Assembly (NCBI GenBank): GCA_927911745.1
Contig: CAKMQF010000019.1
Location: 1-13,772, forward strand
Reading direction: 5' to 3'
Length of the DNA stretch: 13,772 bases
Origin: an uncultured Gemella sp.
GTDB lineage: Bacteria > Bacillota > Bacilli > Staphylococcales > Gemellaceae
Shown here in pieces: positions 6,017 to 13,772 of this stretch (positions are counted from its first letter, which is position 1; every line of letters starts with the position of its first letter). A program made the translations under genes and the position numbers. A model generated the notes under the pieces. It worked only from the letters and a program-made list of their open reading frames with translations. It was not told the origin of the DNA and ran no database searches.

Positions 6017-8351
6017 TTAAATAAAATCTGTTGGTTTTATATTGTCCATACCAATCATTGGGTCGATAGAGTTAATATTTTGAAAATCCAATATATATTC
6101 TTTAATTTCTTCTAATTCAATATTTTGTATTTCCGCTTCTCTATCAGTAGTGAAGAACCACTCTAGTGAGGTTTGTCTAGTTACGACATTTGTTGGTTCA
6201 ATAGATTTATAAAATACCTTTGAATCACCACATAATATTAATTTTTTCTTAGCTCGTGTTATTGCCGTATATGTAAGATTTTTATTTAACATAAAATTAT
6301 AATTATCAATAAATGGAATTATAACATTTTCAAATTCAGAACCCTGTGCTTTGTGAATCGAACAAGCATAAGAGAGAGTAATTTGATTTAGTTCTGTCTT
6401 TTCGTAGGTTACATAATTACCGTCATAATCTATTACTATTTTAAATTTATTTCCTTCTTTATAAATTTGTTCTATATATCCGATATCTCCATTAAATATA
6501 TTATCTTCAGGTCTATTAACTAACTGCATAACACGATCGTTAACTTTATAAATTAATTCTCCATATTCAATTTGCTCTTCATTATCGTTAAATCTCGATT
6601 GAATAGCCATATTGATTTCGTTAATCCCACTTGTACCTTTGTATATTGGAGCTAGTATTTGGATATTTTCTTTTGCAGAACCTTTTATTAAATCATCATA
6701 GATGGCTGAGATGACATTTATCATTTCATTTTTGTTTGCTGAGATGAATTCTTTATCATCGAAATTCTCTAAAACATCAAAGGGAATGTTATTTTTTATT
6801 GAGTGTGAAATATTAATAATACTTGAATGTTCACTTTGTCTAAATATTTTATTTAATTTTACTGTGGAAATCGCTTTGGAATTAATTAAATCATTAAGGA
6901 CATTACCAGGAGCAATAGAAGGTAGTTGATCATTGTCTCCAACTAGTATAATTTTAGCGTCTTTGTTAATGATTTTTAGTAAATTGTACATTAAAAATAC
7001 ATCAATCATACTAGATTCATCGATTATAACTAGTTCTGATTTAATAAATTTTTCACTAACGAATTCTTCCATGTTTTCATCTTCTGTACTCCAACCAATG
7101 GCTTTATGAATTGTTGAAGCATAAAAGCCAGTACTTTCTGACATTCTTTTTGCAGCCTTACCAGTAGGTGCACATAGAGTAAGAATACTTCTAGATTCAT
7201 CAAGTAAGTCGTGAATACTGTAGTTTTTAATTTTTTTGGAAGATTTTTATTACAGCAAGTATTATTGTAGTTTTCCCTGTTCCGGGACCACCGGTTAAAA
7301 TAGCGAAGTTATTTTTAATACAATTTTTGATTGCGGCTATTTGCACGATATCGTAAGATATCTCTAATTCATCTTCAACCTCTTCTATATATTTATCAAG
7401 TAAGCTGTCGCTTATATCAAAATCATCTTCGAGTTCTAATCTTTTACTAATGTCACTGTATATAGAGAACTCAGAATAGTAAATTTCAGGTAAAAATACT
7501 CGATCTTCAATTTCTATTAGTTTACCGGTATCTATTGCGTAATCGTAAGAACTTAGTATATCTTCTTTAGCTACGGCTATATTTCTAGAGCTATATAGTA
7601 TATTAAACGTATTATAGAGTAGTGTATTTTTTGATATATATGTATTACCAGTTGAAAAACAAAATGAATTTATTGTATAAATAAAAGCATAAAGAATTCT
7701 CTCGCGGTCGTTTGCGGCTATTTCATTAGTTTCGGCTATTTTATCTACTGTTTTAAAGTTAATACCTTTAATATCTTTTATTAAGGAGTAGGGACTTTCC
7801 GTAATAGTACGAAGTGTATTATGTTTATAGAAGTTATATATTTTTAGAATCAAATTATTGCTAAGATTATACTCGTTTAGTTTCAAGATAATGTCTTGTG
7901 TTTGTTTATTTGCAACAATAGTAGCATATATTGTATCTTTTCGTTGTTCTGGAATACCTTTTATGTTAAATAGAGAATCTTTATCTTCATAAATTTTATC
8001 TAATGCATCAACTCCAAGTGTATCAACTATTAATTCGGCTGTTTTTCTTCCAACACCTTGGAATATAGAGCTTGAAAGATAAGAAACAATAGCTTCTTTA
8101 TCTTTTTCAATAACAGGTTCTACAACGATTGCAGATAATTGTGTTCCGTATTTTCTATGTTGTACAATTTCTCCTTTAAATGAATATAAATCATCTTCAA
8201 CGAATTCGAAGTCGTTAAATGTACCGACAACACTAAGATAATCTCCATCAACAAAATCGTACTGATCATTTAAAAATATAGATAATATATAATAATTATT
8301 TTCTTTATTGTGAAAAATAATTTTATTTAAATAACCTTCAACAGTTTGCAT
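6017..8351 (-). CDS. recD2: RecD2-family ATP-dependent DNA helicase (frameshifted at 7231-7237)
   Basis: 5'-to-3' superfamily 1B helicase acting in DNA repair and replication-fork processing without RecBC. The N-terminal region (MQTVEGYLNKIIF) holds helix-hairpin-helix-like segments (SSIFQGVGRKTAELIVD). Walker A GGPGTGKTT is at residues ~354-362. The first frame ends just after FQKN, and the next frame continues directly with LCAPTGKAAKRM (motif Ia). Then come IIDESSMID (motif II), VGDNDQLPSIAPG (motif III), SIHKAQGSEF (motif V) and YTAITRAKK (motif VI). Deleting one base from the T7 run at 7231-7237 gives about 777 residues, a normal length. GGAG lies 6 bases before the ATG. Both halves are well conserved, so I treat it as one intact gene with a miscall. 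It is transcribed alone. Confidence 0.92.
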
Positions 8352-8393
8352 AATTAACTCCTACTAATTTCTTTATATGAACAATAATAATAT

Positions 8394-8399
8394 ATTATA
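8394..8399 (-). promoter_or_regulatory. Possible -10 element of recD2
   Basis: A perfect TATAAT on the minus strand lies 43 bases upstream of the recD2 start, but no convincing -35 is at the right spacing. The rest of the 250-base recD2-nif3 gap is very AT-rich and shows no further gene. Confidence 0.3.
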
Positions 8400-8541
8400 G
8401 AAAAAATGTCTAGTGTATATGAGGTGAATATAAAGTTTATTGATGTTTATATAGTATTAATAGATATTATAATTTTATAGAGATAGAAAAATTATTAAAG
8501 AAAATAAATATGTTATTTTAATTACAAACTATGTTTCGTTA

Positions 8542-8570
8542 TGGCAATATTTTTTATAAAGTGTTATAAT
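8542..8570 (+). promoter_or_regulatory. Promoter of the nif3-to-mltG gene run
   Basis: An extended -10 (TGTTATAAT, 8562-8570) has a weak -35 (TGGCAA, 8542-8547) 17 bases upstream. It predicts a start near 8577. It is the only good promoter I see before the nine-gene run. Confidence 0.6.
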
Positions 8571-8601
8571 AATATGAAAACAATTAAAGGAGGTTAGATT
8601 T

Positions 8602-9379
8602 GTGATCACTGTAAAAGATGTATACAATCAACTAAATGAATTAGCGGATGTTAAACTTGCTGAAAAATGGGATAATGTCGGCTTAATGTTAGGTGATAAT
8701 AAGAGTAATGTTAATAAGGTTTTAGTTTGCTTAGACGTAACTACAAAAGTGGTAAAGGAAGCTATAGATAATAATGTAGATTTAATAGTTTCTCATCATC
8801 CTCTTATTTTTAAACCACTGAAATCATTAGATTTTACAGATGATTTCAAGTCTAATATTATTAGAGATTTAATAAAAAAATGATATTTCAGTAATTTCAT
8901 TTCATACTAACTTAGATTCAGCGAAACTAGGGCTTAATGATTACTTAGCCAAACTGCTTGAATTAGATGATATTAAAGTCTTGTTTGAGCATAATTTAGA
9001 TAAGGAAGCTGGATTAGGAAGGATAGGAAAATTATCCTCATCATTATCTATTGAAGATTTTATAGTATATATTAAAGAAAAATTCTCATTGGAAAGTGTT
9101 TCTGCAGTTATTGGGAATAGTAAAGAAATTAGCACGGTAGCACTATTAGGAGGAAGCGGGGCTGATTTCCTATATTCACTACCAGAAGTTGATGTCTACT
9201 TGACAGGAGATGTAGGATATCATGCTGCACTTGATGCAATAGAAATGAAAAAGAATATTATTGATATCGGTCACTTTACAGAAAGTTTAGTAAAAGACTT
9301 ATTAAAAGATCATATTTCTAAGCAGGGTATTGAAGTTATTAAATCTAATGTTGAAAAATCACCGTTTAAAATTTTATAA
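8602..9379 (+). CDS. Nif3-like dinuclear metal-binding protein, short form (frameshifted at 8874-8880)
   Basis: Nif3/YbgI/YqfO family; biochemical role unclear, sometimes annotated GTP cyclohydrolase I type 2 without firm support. GTG start with AAAGGAGG 8 bases upstream. Metal-ligand motifs are SHHPLIF in the first frame, and FHTNLD, GDVGYHAALDA and GHFTES after the break. The first frame ends at 8881-8883, and the rest is read one base later through to TAA 9377-9379. Deleting one A from the A7 at 8874-8880 joins them. The result is ~258 residues, so it lacks the large PII-like insert found in B. subtilis YqfO (~370 residues) and resembles the short E. coli YbgI form. In other Firmicutes the gene often neighbours rpoD and trmK; here it heads a different gene run. 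Confidence 0.88.
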
Positions 9380-9393
9380 AGGAGGAATGTAAT

Positions 9394-9783
9394 ATGGCAA
9401 AAGCAACACCAACTATGGAAGATTATATTGAAGTTATCTATTCTTTAGTAAAAAATAAAGGCTATGCACGAAAGTGCGGATATAGCAGAAAAGTTAGATG
9501 TGTATCCATCTACTGTAACTAAAATGTTAAAAAAACTTGATGTTGAAGGCTACATTGTATATGAAAATATAGAGGTATTGCCCTAACTGAGCAAGGGGAA
9601 AAAATGGGTGAATATGCTTTAACAAGGCATGAACTGTTAGAAGATTTTCTAAGATTAATAGGGGTAGATGAAGATAAAGTTTACGAAGAAGTAGAAGGTA
9701 TCGAGCATCACTTCGGTAAAAGTTCATTAGAGAAAATTAAAGATTTAATGAAATATTTAAGGAAACACAACTATAAAGCGTAA
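9394..9783 (+). CDS. mntR: Manganese-dependent transcriptional regulator, MntR/DtxR family (two compensating frameshifts)
   Basis: Mn2+-sensing repressor of manganese uptake genes. The start MAKATPTMEDYIEVIYSLV, with GGAGG upstream, is the MntR N-terminus. Asp10 and Glu13 match the metal ligands Asp8 and Glu11 of B. subtilis MntR. The frame breaks at the AAA 9471-9473 (one A too many). It runs one base later through the recognition helix region (DIAEKLDVYPSTVTKMLKKL). It returns to the original frame at the AAAA 9564-9567 (one A too few). After that come RHELLEDFLRLIGV and EVEGIEHH, with the other metal ligands (His, Glu, Glu, His). Corrected length is 129 residues, slightly short of the ~142 of B. 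subtilis at the C-terminus. Two opposite indels keeping the HTH conserved point to sequencing error. thyA begins 12 bases after it. Confidence 0.88.
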
Positions 9784-9795
9784 TGGAGAATTAGA

Positions 9796-10728
9796 GTGGC
9801 AGATAAAGAGTATTTAAAATTATGTAATCATATTTTAGAAAATGGAATAGAAAAAGAAGATAGAACAGGTGTTGGTACTAAGAGTATATTTGGATACCAA
9901 ATGAAGTTTGATTTATCTGAAGGGTTCCCATTATTGACTACAAAAAAAGTAAATTTCAATTTAGTATGGTCTGAGCTATTATGGTTCATCAAAGGAGACA
10001 CTAATATTAAGTTTTTACTTGAAAATAAAAATAATATATGGAATGAATGGGCCTTTAAAAAATGGATAGAAAGTGATGAATACACTGGACCAGATATGAC
10101 AGATTTTGGTCATAGAACACTAGTTGATGAAGAATTTTCTAAACAGTATAAAGAACAAATGACTATTTTTAAAGAAAAAATTCTTTCAGATGAAGAGTTT
10201 TCTAAAAAGTTTGGTGATTTAGGTAATGTTTATGGAAAACAATGGAGAGATTTTAATGGTATTGATCAATTAAAAAATGTTGTTGAGCAAATTAAAACTA
10301 ATCCATCTTCTCGTCGTTTAATAGTTTCGTCATGGAATCCAGCAGAAGTTGACACTATGGCACTTCCACCTTGTCATTCATTATTCCAATTTTATGTGAA
10401 CGATGGGAAATTAAGTTGTCAGCTATATCAAAGAAGCGGAGATGTATTTTTAGGTGTGCCATTTAATATTGCATCATATTCATTACTTACTATTTTAATT
10501 GCTAAGGAATGTGGTCTTGAAGTAGGTGAATTTGTTCATACGTTAGGTGATGCTCATATTTATAAAAATCACTTTAATCAAGTAAAAGAACAAATGTCTA
10601 GAACGCCGTATTCTTTACCGGAATTAAAAGTTAATGATTTTGAAAGTATCTTCGATCTTAAAATTGAGGATGTTGAAATTATTAATTATGAAAGTCATCC
10701 ATTTATAAAAGCACCAATAGCAGTTTAG
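9796..10728 (+). CDS. thyA: Thymidylate synthase
   Basis: Makes dTMP from dUMP, using 5,10-methylene-tetrahydrofolate and releasing dihydrofolate, which the next gene's product recycles. The 310-residue protein has catalytic Cys193 in [12 protein letters not shown], phosphate-binding Arg23 and Arg173/174 ([12 protein letters not shown]), and the [16 protein letters not shown] and HIY motifs. It is the long form, with the ~50-residue insert (about 88-140) seen in Lactobacillus casei and Staphylococcus but not in E. coli. I choose GTG 9796 because GGAGA lies 6 bases upstream and the N-terminus aligns. An ATG overlapping the mntR stop (9783) opens only a three-codon frame. It is directly upstream of dfrA, and its stop codon lies within the dfrA ribosome-binding site. 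Confidence 0.97.
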   Translation: MADKEYLKLCNHILENGIEKEDRTGVGTKSIFGYQMKFDLSEGFPLLTTKKVNFNLVWSELLWFIKGDTNIKFLLENKNNIWNEWAFKKWIESDEYTGPDMTDFGHRTLVDEEFSKQYKEQMTIFKEKILSDEEFSKKFGDLGNVYGKQWRDFNGIDQLKNVVEQIKTNPSSRRLIVSSWNPAEVDTMALPPCHSLFQFYVNDGKLSCQLYQRSGDVFLGVPFNIASYSLLTILIAKECGLEVGEFVHTLGDAHIYKNHFNQVKEQMSRTPYSLPELKVNDFESIFDLKIEDVEIINYESHPFIKAPIAV

Positions 10729-10738
10729 GAGGTATAAT

Positions 10739-11227
10739 ATGTTATCACTAATAGTTGCATACGATAAAAATAAATCAATAGGTCAGGAAAATACTATTCC
10801 TTGGCGTTTGAAAAATGATATGCTAAGGGTTAAAGAATTAACAACTAACCAAACAATTATCATGGGCCGTAAGACTTTAGATAGCATTGGTAGAGCACTT
10901 CCAAATAGAATTAATAGGGTTTTAACTCGTGATAAGAATTCTTTAAGTCACTATTCGAATATCGAAGTATATACAGATGATTCTATTTTAGAAAATTTTG
11001 AGACGGAAAAGGCTTATATATTTGGTGGAGGTATGATTTATAATAAATATTTTGATAAATGTGACGAAATGTATATAACAGAAGTAAATACAATTGTCGA
11101 AGCTGATACGAAGTTTCCTGAATTTGATGAAAATGAATGGGAATTAATTAGCAGAGAAGAATTTTCAAAAGACGAAAACAATGAATTTGATTATGTATTT
11201 ATACATTATAAAAGAAAGAGGAAATAG
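10739..11227 (+). CDS. dfrA: Dihydrofolate reductase
   Basis: NADPH-dependent reduction of dihydrofolate to tetrahydrofolate; target of trimethoprim. The 162-residue protein shows the VAYDKNKSIG start, the substrate loop IPWRLKNDM with catalytic Asp27, MGRKTLDSIG and IFGGGMIY. Tyr101 occupies the position of Phe98 in the classic S. aureus numbering, where tyrosine is linked to trimethoprim resistance. Tyrosine is also natural at the matching position of sensitive E. coli enzyme, so no resistance can be claimed. TAGGAGG, containing the thyA stop, lies 6 bases before the ATG. The gene forms the usual thyA-dfrA pair, which couples the two halves of the folate cycle. Confidence 0.96.
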   Translation: MLSLIVAYDKNKSIGQENTIPWRLKNDMLRVKELTTNQTIIMGRKTLDSIGRALPNRINRVLTRDKNSLSHYSNIEVYTDDSILENFETEKAYIFGGGMIYNKYFDKCDEMYITEVNTIVEADTKFPEFDENEWELISREEFSKDENNEFDYVFIHYKRKRK

Positions 11228-11230
11228 TAA

Positions 11231-12073
11231 ATGGTAGAAAAAGTAAAAGTAATTATTGATTCATCTAGTGATTTAACTTTTGATGAAATTGAAAAATACA
11301 ATGTGGATGTAATTCCTCTGACAATTAATATAGATGGCACGGAGTACGATTATCGTACAATTAGCAATGATGAATATATTGAGAGAATGAGAACAGCAAC
11401 TTCATATACGACAAGTCAACCTGCAATTGGTAAATTTATAGAAGCTTTTGAAAAATGGACTAATGAAGGCTATAAGGTTATTGTTTTAACACTTTCTTCT
11501 GCTTTAAGTGGTACATATAATACGGCTGTTACCGCAAGTTCGGAATTTGAAGGAGTGCACGTTGTTGATACTAAGACAACAACACGAGGGATGGTTTTCT
11601 TACTTAAAGAGTGTCTAAAACAGCTTGAAGAAAATGTAGCTGTAGAGGTAATTGCAGAAAGTTTAAGAGAAAAAGCTAAAAATATTTTAACGTATGTTAC
11701 AATCGATAAACTTGACAATTTGGTAAAAGGTGGTAGACTAAGTAAGTCACAAGCTTTAATTGGAGGTTTACTAAATATTAAAGTTTTAACACAGTTAAAA
11801 GAAACTGAGTTGGTTGCCTTAGATAAAGTTCGTGGAAAGAAAAAATTGGTTCAAACTTTGATTAAACACATTGAAGAAGCGAAACAAGGAAAATCAATAA
11901 AAAATATCAGCTTGCCAAATGCTTTAGCTGATGAATATGTTACATTGATAAGATCAGCTTTAAAAGAATCATTTGATTATGAAGTAAATGAAGATGAAAT
12001 CTTCACTACAACACCAATTATTTCAACACACACAGGAGAAAATGCAGTAGGTATCTTAGTAGAGTTAGTATAA
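11231..12073 (+). CDS. DegV family protein (FakB-like fatty-acid-binding protein)
   Basis: A 280-residue DegV-fold protein. Members bind a single fatty acid; FakB-type members present it to the FakA kinase for phosphorylation, feeding exogenous fatty acids into phospholipids. Visible motifs are VIIDSSSDLT at the start, TSQP (61-64), SSALSGTYN (89-97), KGGRLSKSQALIGGLLNIK (167-185) and the ligand-head motif STHTGENAVG (265-274) with His267. Four bases or fewer separate it from dfrA, and its ribosome-binding site lies inside the dfrA end. Several paralogues are common in Firmicutes, and the fatty-acid preference cannot be told from sequence. No fakA is in the window. Confidence 0.93.
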   Translation: MVEKVKVIIDSSSDLTFDEIEKYNVDVIPLTINIDGTEYDYRTISNDEYIERMRTATSYTTSQPAIGKFIEAFEKWTNEGYKVIVLTLSSALSGTYNTAVTASSEFEGVHVVDTKTTTRGMVFLLKECLKQLEENVAVEVIAESLREKAKNILTYVTIDKLDNLVKGGRLSKSQALIGGLLNIKVLTQLKETELVALDKVRGKKKLVQTLIKHIEEAKQGKSIKNISLPNALADEYVTLIRSALKESFDYEVNEDEIFTTTPIISTHTGENAVGILVELV

Positions 12074-12088
12074 TCGGAGGTTAAGATT

Positions 12089-12343
12089 ATGACAAATTTC
12101 GATGAAACAAGATTATTTGATAGCAATTTTTATGATAAAAATGATATTCATAACATTTTAAAAAATGTTGTGGAGACAATTAAGCAGCGTGGATACGACC
12201 CTATTAATCAACTAATGGGATATATCAAAACTGCTGATCCAGTATATATTCCTAGAGATAATCATGCAAGGGAGCAAATAAGATTAATAGAAATGGATGA
12301 TATACTAGAGTACTTATTATACTTTTTTATACAGGAGTCTTAA
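12089..12343 (+). CDS. ireB: IreB family regulatory phosphoprotein (UPF0297/DUF965)
   Basis: An 84-residue cytosolic protein. In Enterococcus faecalis, IreB is phosphorylated by the PASTA Ser/Thr kinase IreK and negatively affects cephalosporin resistance. Family marks here are FDETRLF near the N-terminus, KQRGYDPINQLMGYIKTADPVYIPRDNHAR and a hydrophobic C-terminal helix. Of the two N-terminal threonines phosphorylated in E. faecalis, Thr7 (in DET) is kept; position 4 is Phe here. CGGAGG lies 8 bases upstream. The next gene, ruvX, starts at the base after its stop. This ireB-ruvX-yrzB-mltG order is widely conserved in Firmicutes, usually behind alaS rather than degV. Confidence 0.95.
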   Translation: MTNFDETRLFDSNFYDKNDIHNILKNVVETIKQRGYDPINQLMGYIKTADPVYIPRDNHAREQIRLIEMDDILEYLLYFFIQES

Positions 12344-12774
12344 ATGTTAGATAAAAGAATTATGGGCCTTGATTACGGATCAAAAACTATCGGTGTTGCC
12401 GTTAGTGATTTGTTAGGGTTCACTGCACAAGGTATAGAAACCATAAATATTAATGAGCAGGTTAAAGATTTTAAAATTAAAAGAATTAAGGAATTAGTTC
12501 AAGAGCACAATGTAGGAACAATAGTAGTTGGTCTTCCTAAAAACATGGATAATTCTGTAGGTTTTAGAGGAGAAGCAACACTGTATTTTGTAGAAGTATT
12601 GAAAAAGAAAATAAAAAAATGTTGAAATAATTTTACAAGATGAACGTTTGACTACAATGGGTGCTGAAAGAGTACTTCTTGAAGCTAATGTTTCAAGAAA
12701 AAAAAAGAAAAAATGTTATTGATAAAATGGCTGCAGTATTAATACTTCAGACATATTTAGATAAATTAAATTAA
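12344..12774 (+). CDS. ruvX: RuvX/YqgF-type RNase H-fold nuclease, pre-16S rRNA processing (two frameshifts)
   Basis: YqgF-family nuclease implicated in maturation of the 16S rRNA 5' end. The N-terminus [16 protein letters not shown] carries the first acidic active-site residue. [16 protein letters not shown] follows, but its frame stops at 12623-12625. The rest is conserved in other frames: [25 protein letters not shown], then [18 protein letters not shown], ending at TAA 12772-12774. Two single-A insertions explain this, one in the A7 at 12613-12619 and one in the A9 at 12698-12706. Corrected length is ~142 residues, normal. It starts directly after the ireB stop, with CAGGAG 6 bases upstream inside ireB. 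The acidic residues (Asp in LDYG, Glu in DERLTT, Asp in IDKMAA) are all present, so the product is probably active. Confidence 0.92.
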
Positions 12775-12800
12775 TATATATATTTCAGGAGGAAAATTAA

Positions 12801-13105
12801 ATGCAAGAGAAAGATTTAAAAAACATTAGTATCGATAATACAGAAGAGGTGTACACACTTAGTACATTAGAAGGTGAAGAAAAAGAATACCGTAAAATTT
12901 TAGAATTTACTAATCCAACAATGGTAACTTATACTATATTTTCGCTGAAGAAGAAACAATCGACGAAGAGGAAATTAGCATCTTCCCAATGGTATGTGTT
13001 GAAGATGGTGAGGATAGTGTTAGATTTGAACCAGTTGAAACAGATGAAGAATATGATATGATTTCAGAAGTATTAGATACTTTCTACTACGATGAAAGCG
13101 AGTAA
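12801..13105 (+). CDS. yrzB: DUF1292 family protein, YrzB-like (frameshifted at 12939-12942)
   Basis: Small acidic cytosolic protein of unknown function, conserved between ruvX and mltG in Firmicutes. AGGAGG lies 7 bases before ATG 12801. The first frame gives the EVYTLSTLEGEEKEYRKILEF part, then loses similarity after TYTIF. The correct C-terminus continues in another frame as AEEETIDEEEISIFPM, then EDGEDSVRFEPVETDEEY, ending DTFYYDESE at TAA 13103-13105. Adding one T to the T4 at 12939-12942 restores ~101 residues, a typical length. Read uncorrected, the gene would end in a basic tail (SLKKKQSTKRKL) quite unlike the acidic family. mltG starts 3 bases after the corrected stop, and that spacing supports the correction. 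Confidence 0.88.
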
Positions 13106-13108
13106 AAG

Positions 13109-13772
13109 ATGAGAGAAGATAAAATTAGAAGAAGTAGAGAACTAAAGAAAAAAAATAGGAAGAAAAAATCAATTATTCCTGTAATTATTACTTTCTTTGT
13201 TGTTCTAGGAATAGCAGTCTTATCACTGTTTTACTATATGACAACTCCAGTTGATAAGACTAATAATAAAGATATTCCCGTTGAAATTAGAGAAAATTAT
13301 GGTAGTGCTAAGATTGCTCAGGAATTAAAAGCTAAAGGTTTAATAAAAAACGAAGAAGTATTTAAAATCTATGCAAGATTACACCCGAATACATCATTTT
13401 ACGTGGGTAACTTTAATTTAAAACAAAGCATGAGCTTATCTCAAATTATGCAAGAGCTTGGCACTAAAAATAAAGCTAGCTCAGGTAATTCGTTTGCTTT
13501 AATAGAAGGTGACAGTATTCTTAAGATTGCTAAGAATTTAGAAAAAACTAAATTAAGTAGTGATGAATTTTTAGAAAAAGTTAATGATGCTGAATTTATT
13601 AAAAAATTACAGAAACAATTCCCTGAATTAATCACGGATGATGTTTATGGAAAGATATTAAATATGCTTTAGAAGGATATTTATACCCAGCTATTTATGA
13701 GATAAGTGATAATGAGACTGTAGAAAGCTTAATTACTAAAATGGTTAAGTTAGCTAACGAAAAAGTAGTGCC
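13109..13772 (+). CDS. mltG: Endolytic murein transglycosylase MltG, N-terminal part (frameshifted at 13651-13653, cut by window end)
   Basis: Membrane-anchored YceG/MltG enzyme that cleaves nascent glycan strands and is thought to set their length. It has a very basic cytoplasmic N-terminus (residues 1-20, many Lys/Arg), one membrane span at ~21-44 and then the extracellular LysM-like subdomain (ENYGSAKIAQELKAKGLI, YVGNFNLKQSMSLSQIM). The frame stops at 13670-13672 after FPELITDDVYGK, but the conserved YALEGYLYPAIYEIS continues in another frame up to the window edge. One missing A in the AAA at 13651-13653 explains it. The catalytic glutamate region is beyond the window. The start is supported only by a weak GAAAGCGAG upstream and by 3-base spacing to yrzB, suggesting coupling. 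Confidence 0.9.

Noticed and set aside
8140..8160. Operator-like CCGTAT sequence within recD2
   Set aside because: It has several mismatches to the consensus and lies in coding sequence away from any promoter.
9783..9794. ATG overlapping the mntR stop as the thyA start
   Set aside because: It reads only Met-Glu-Asn-stop. The GTG at 9796 has a proper ribosome-binding site and gives the conserved N-terminus.
9828..10085. Open frame of ~85 codons antisense to thyA
   Set aside because: It lies wholly inside a highly conserved gene and has no start signals or recognisable protein features.
1..13772. CRISPR arrays, tRNA or rRNA genes, insertion sequences, prophage or integrative-element genes
   Set aside because: I saw no regularly spaced repeats, no cloverleaf or conserved rRNA stretches, no transposase or integrase and no flanking direct repeats. 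Only the repressor resembles a phage protein, and it stands alone among housekeeping genes.

Overview
The window is low-GC, AT-rich bacterial chromosome from a Firmicute. Gene content and protein sequences (RF1/PrmC pair, zinc-free L31, the IreB-RuvX-DUF1292-MltG block, long-form thymidylate synthase, RecD2, DegV) fit the Bacilli. The best guess for genus is Gemella or a close relative; this is inference from memory of protein similarity, not a search.

Layout. (1) 1-130: the C-terminal tail of an amino-acid ABC transporter substrate-binding protein, closed by a terminator. (2) 281-675: a monocistronic rpmE2 with its own promoter and terminator. (3) 719-3242: tdk-prfA-prmC, where thymidine salvage is followed by release factor 1 and the enzyme that methylates its GGQ motif. 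(4) 3322-4350: a LexA/HdiR-like self-cleaving repressor on the minus strand, diverging from an unannotated 37-residue single-span membrane peptide. Both have near-consensus promoters, and three copies of an operator-like 15-mer lie between them. (5) 4410-6012: gpmA behind a candidate cre site, then a lipoprotein of unknown function. (6) 6017-8351: recD2 on the minus strand, sharing a bidirectional terminator with the lipoprotein gene. (7) 8602 to the end: a tightly packed plus-strand run nif3-mntR-thyA-dfrA-degV-ireB-ruvX-yrzB(DUF1292)-mltG with no terminator inside, probably one long operon.

The genes are mostly housekeeping. Both salvage (tdk) and de novo (thyA, dfrA) dTMP synthesis are present. 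PrfA and PrmC form a translation-termination pair. The last four genes link a Ser/Thr-kinase target (IreB), an rRNA-maturation nuclease (RuvX) and peptidoglycan chain termination (MltG).

Two things stand out. First, eight internal genes or gene ends, plus the fragment at the left edge, carry one-base frameshifts, nearly all next to short homopolymers. The protein sequence is intact on both sides of every break, so these look like base-calling errors in a draft assembly rather than real pseudogenes. I annotate the genes across the breaks. Second, the repressor/micropeptide locus at 3322-4350 is the best candidate for an undescribed system: a probable DNA-damage-inducible membrane micropeptide, analogous in layout to SosA or TisB but not recognisably homologous.
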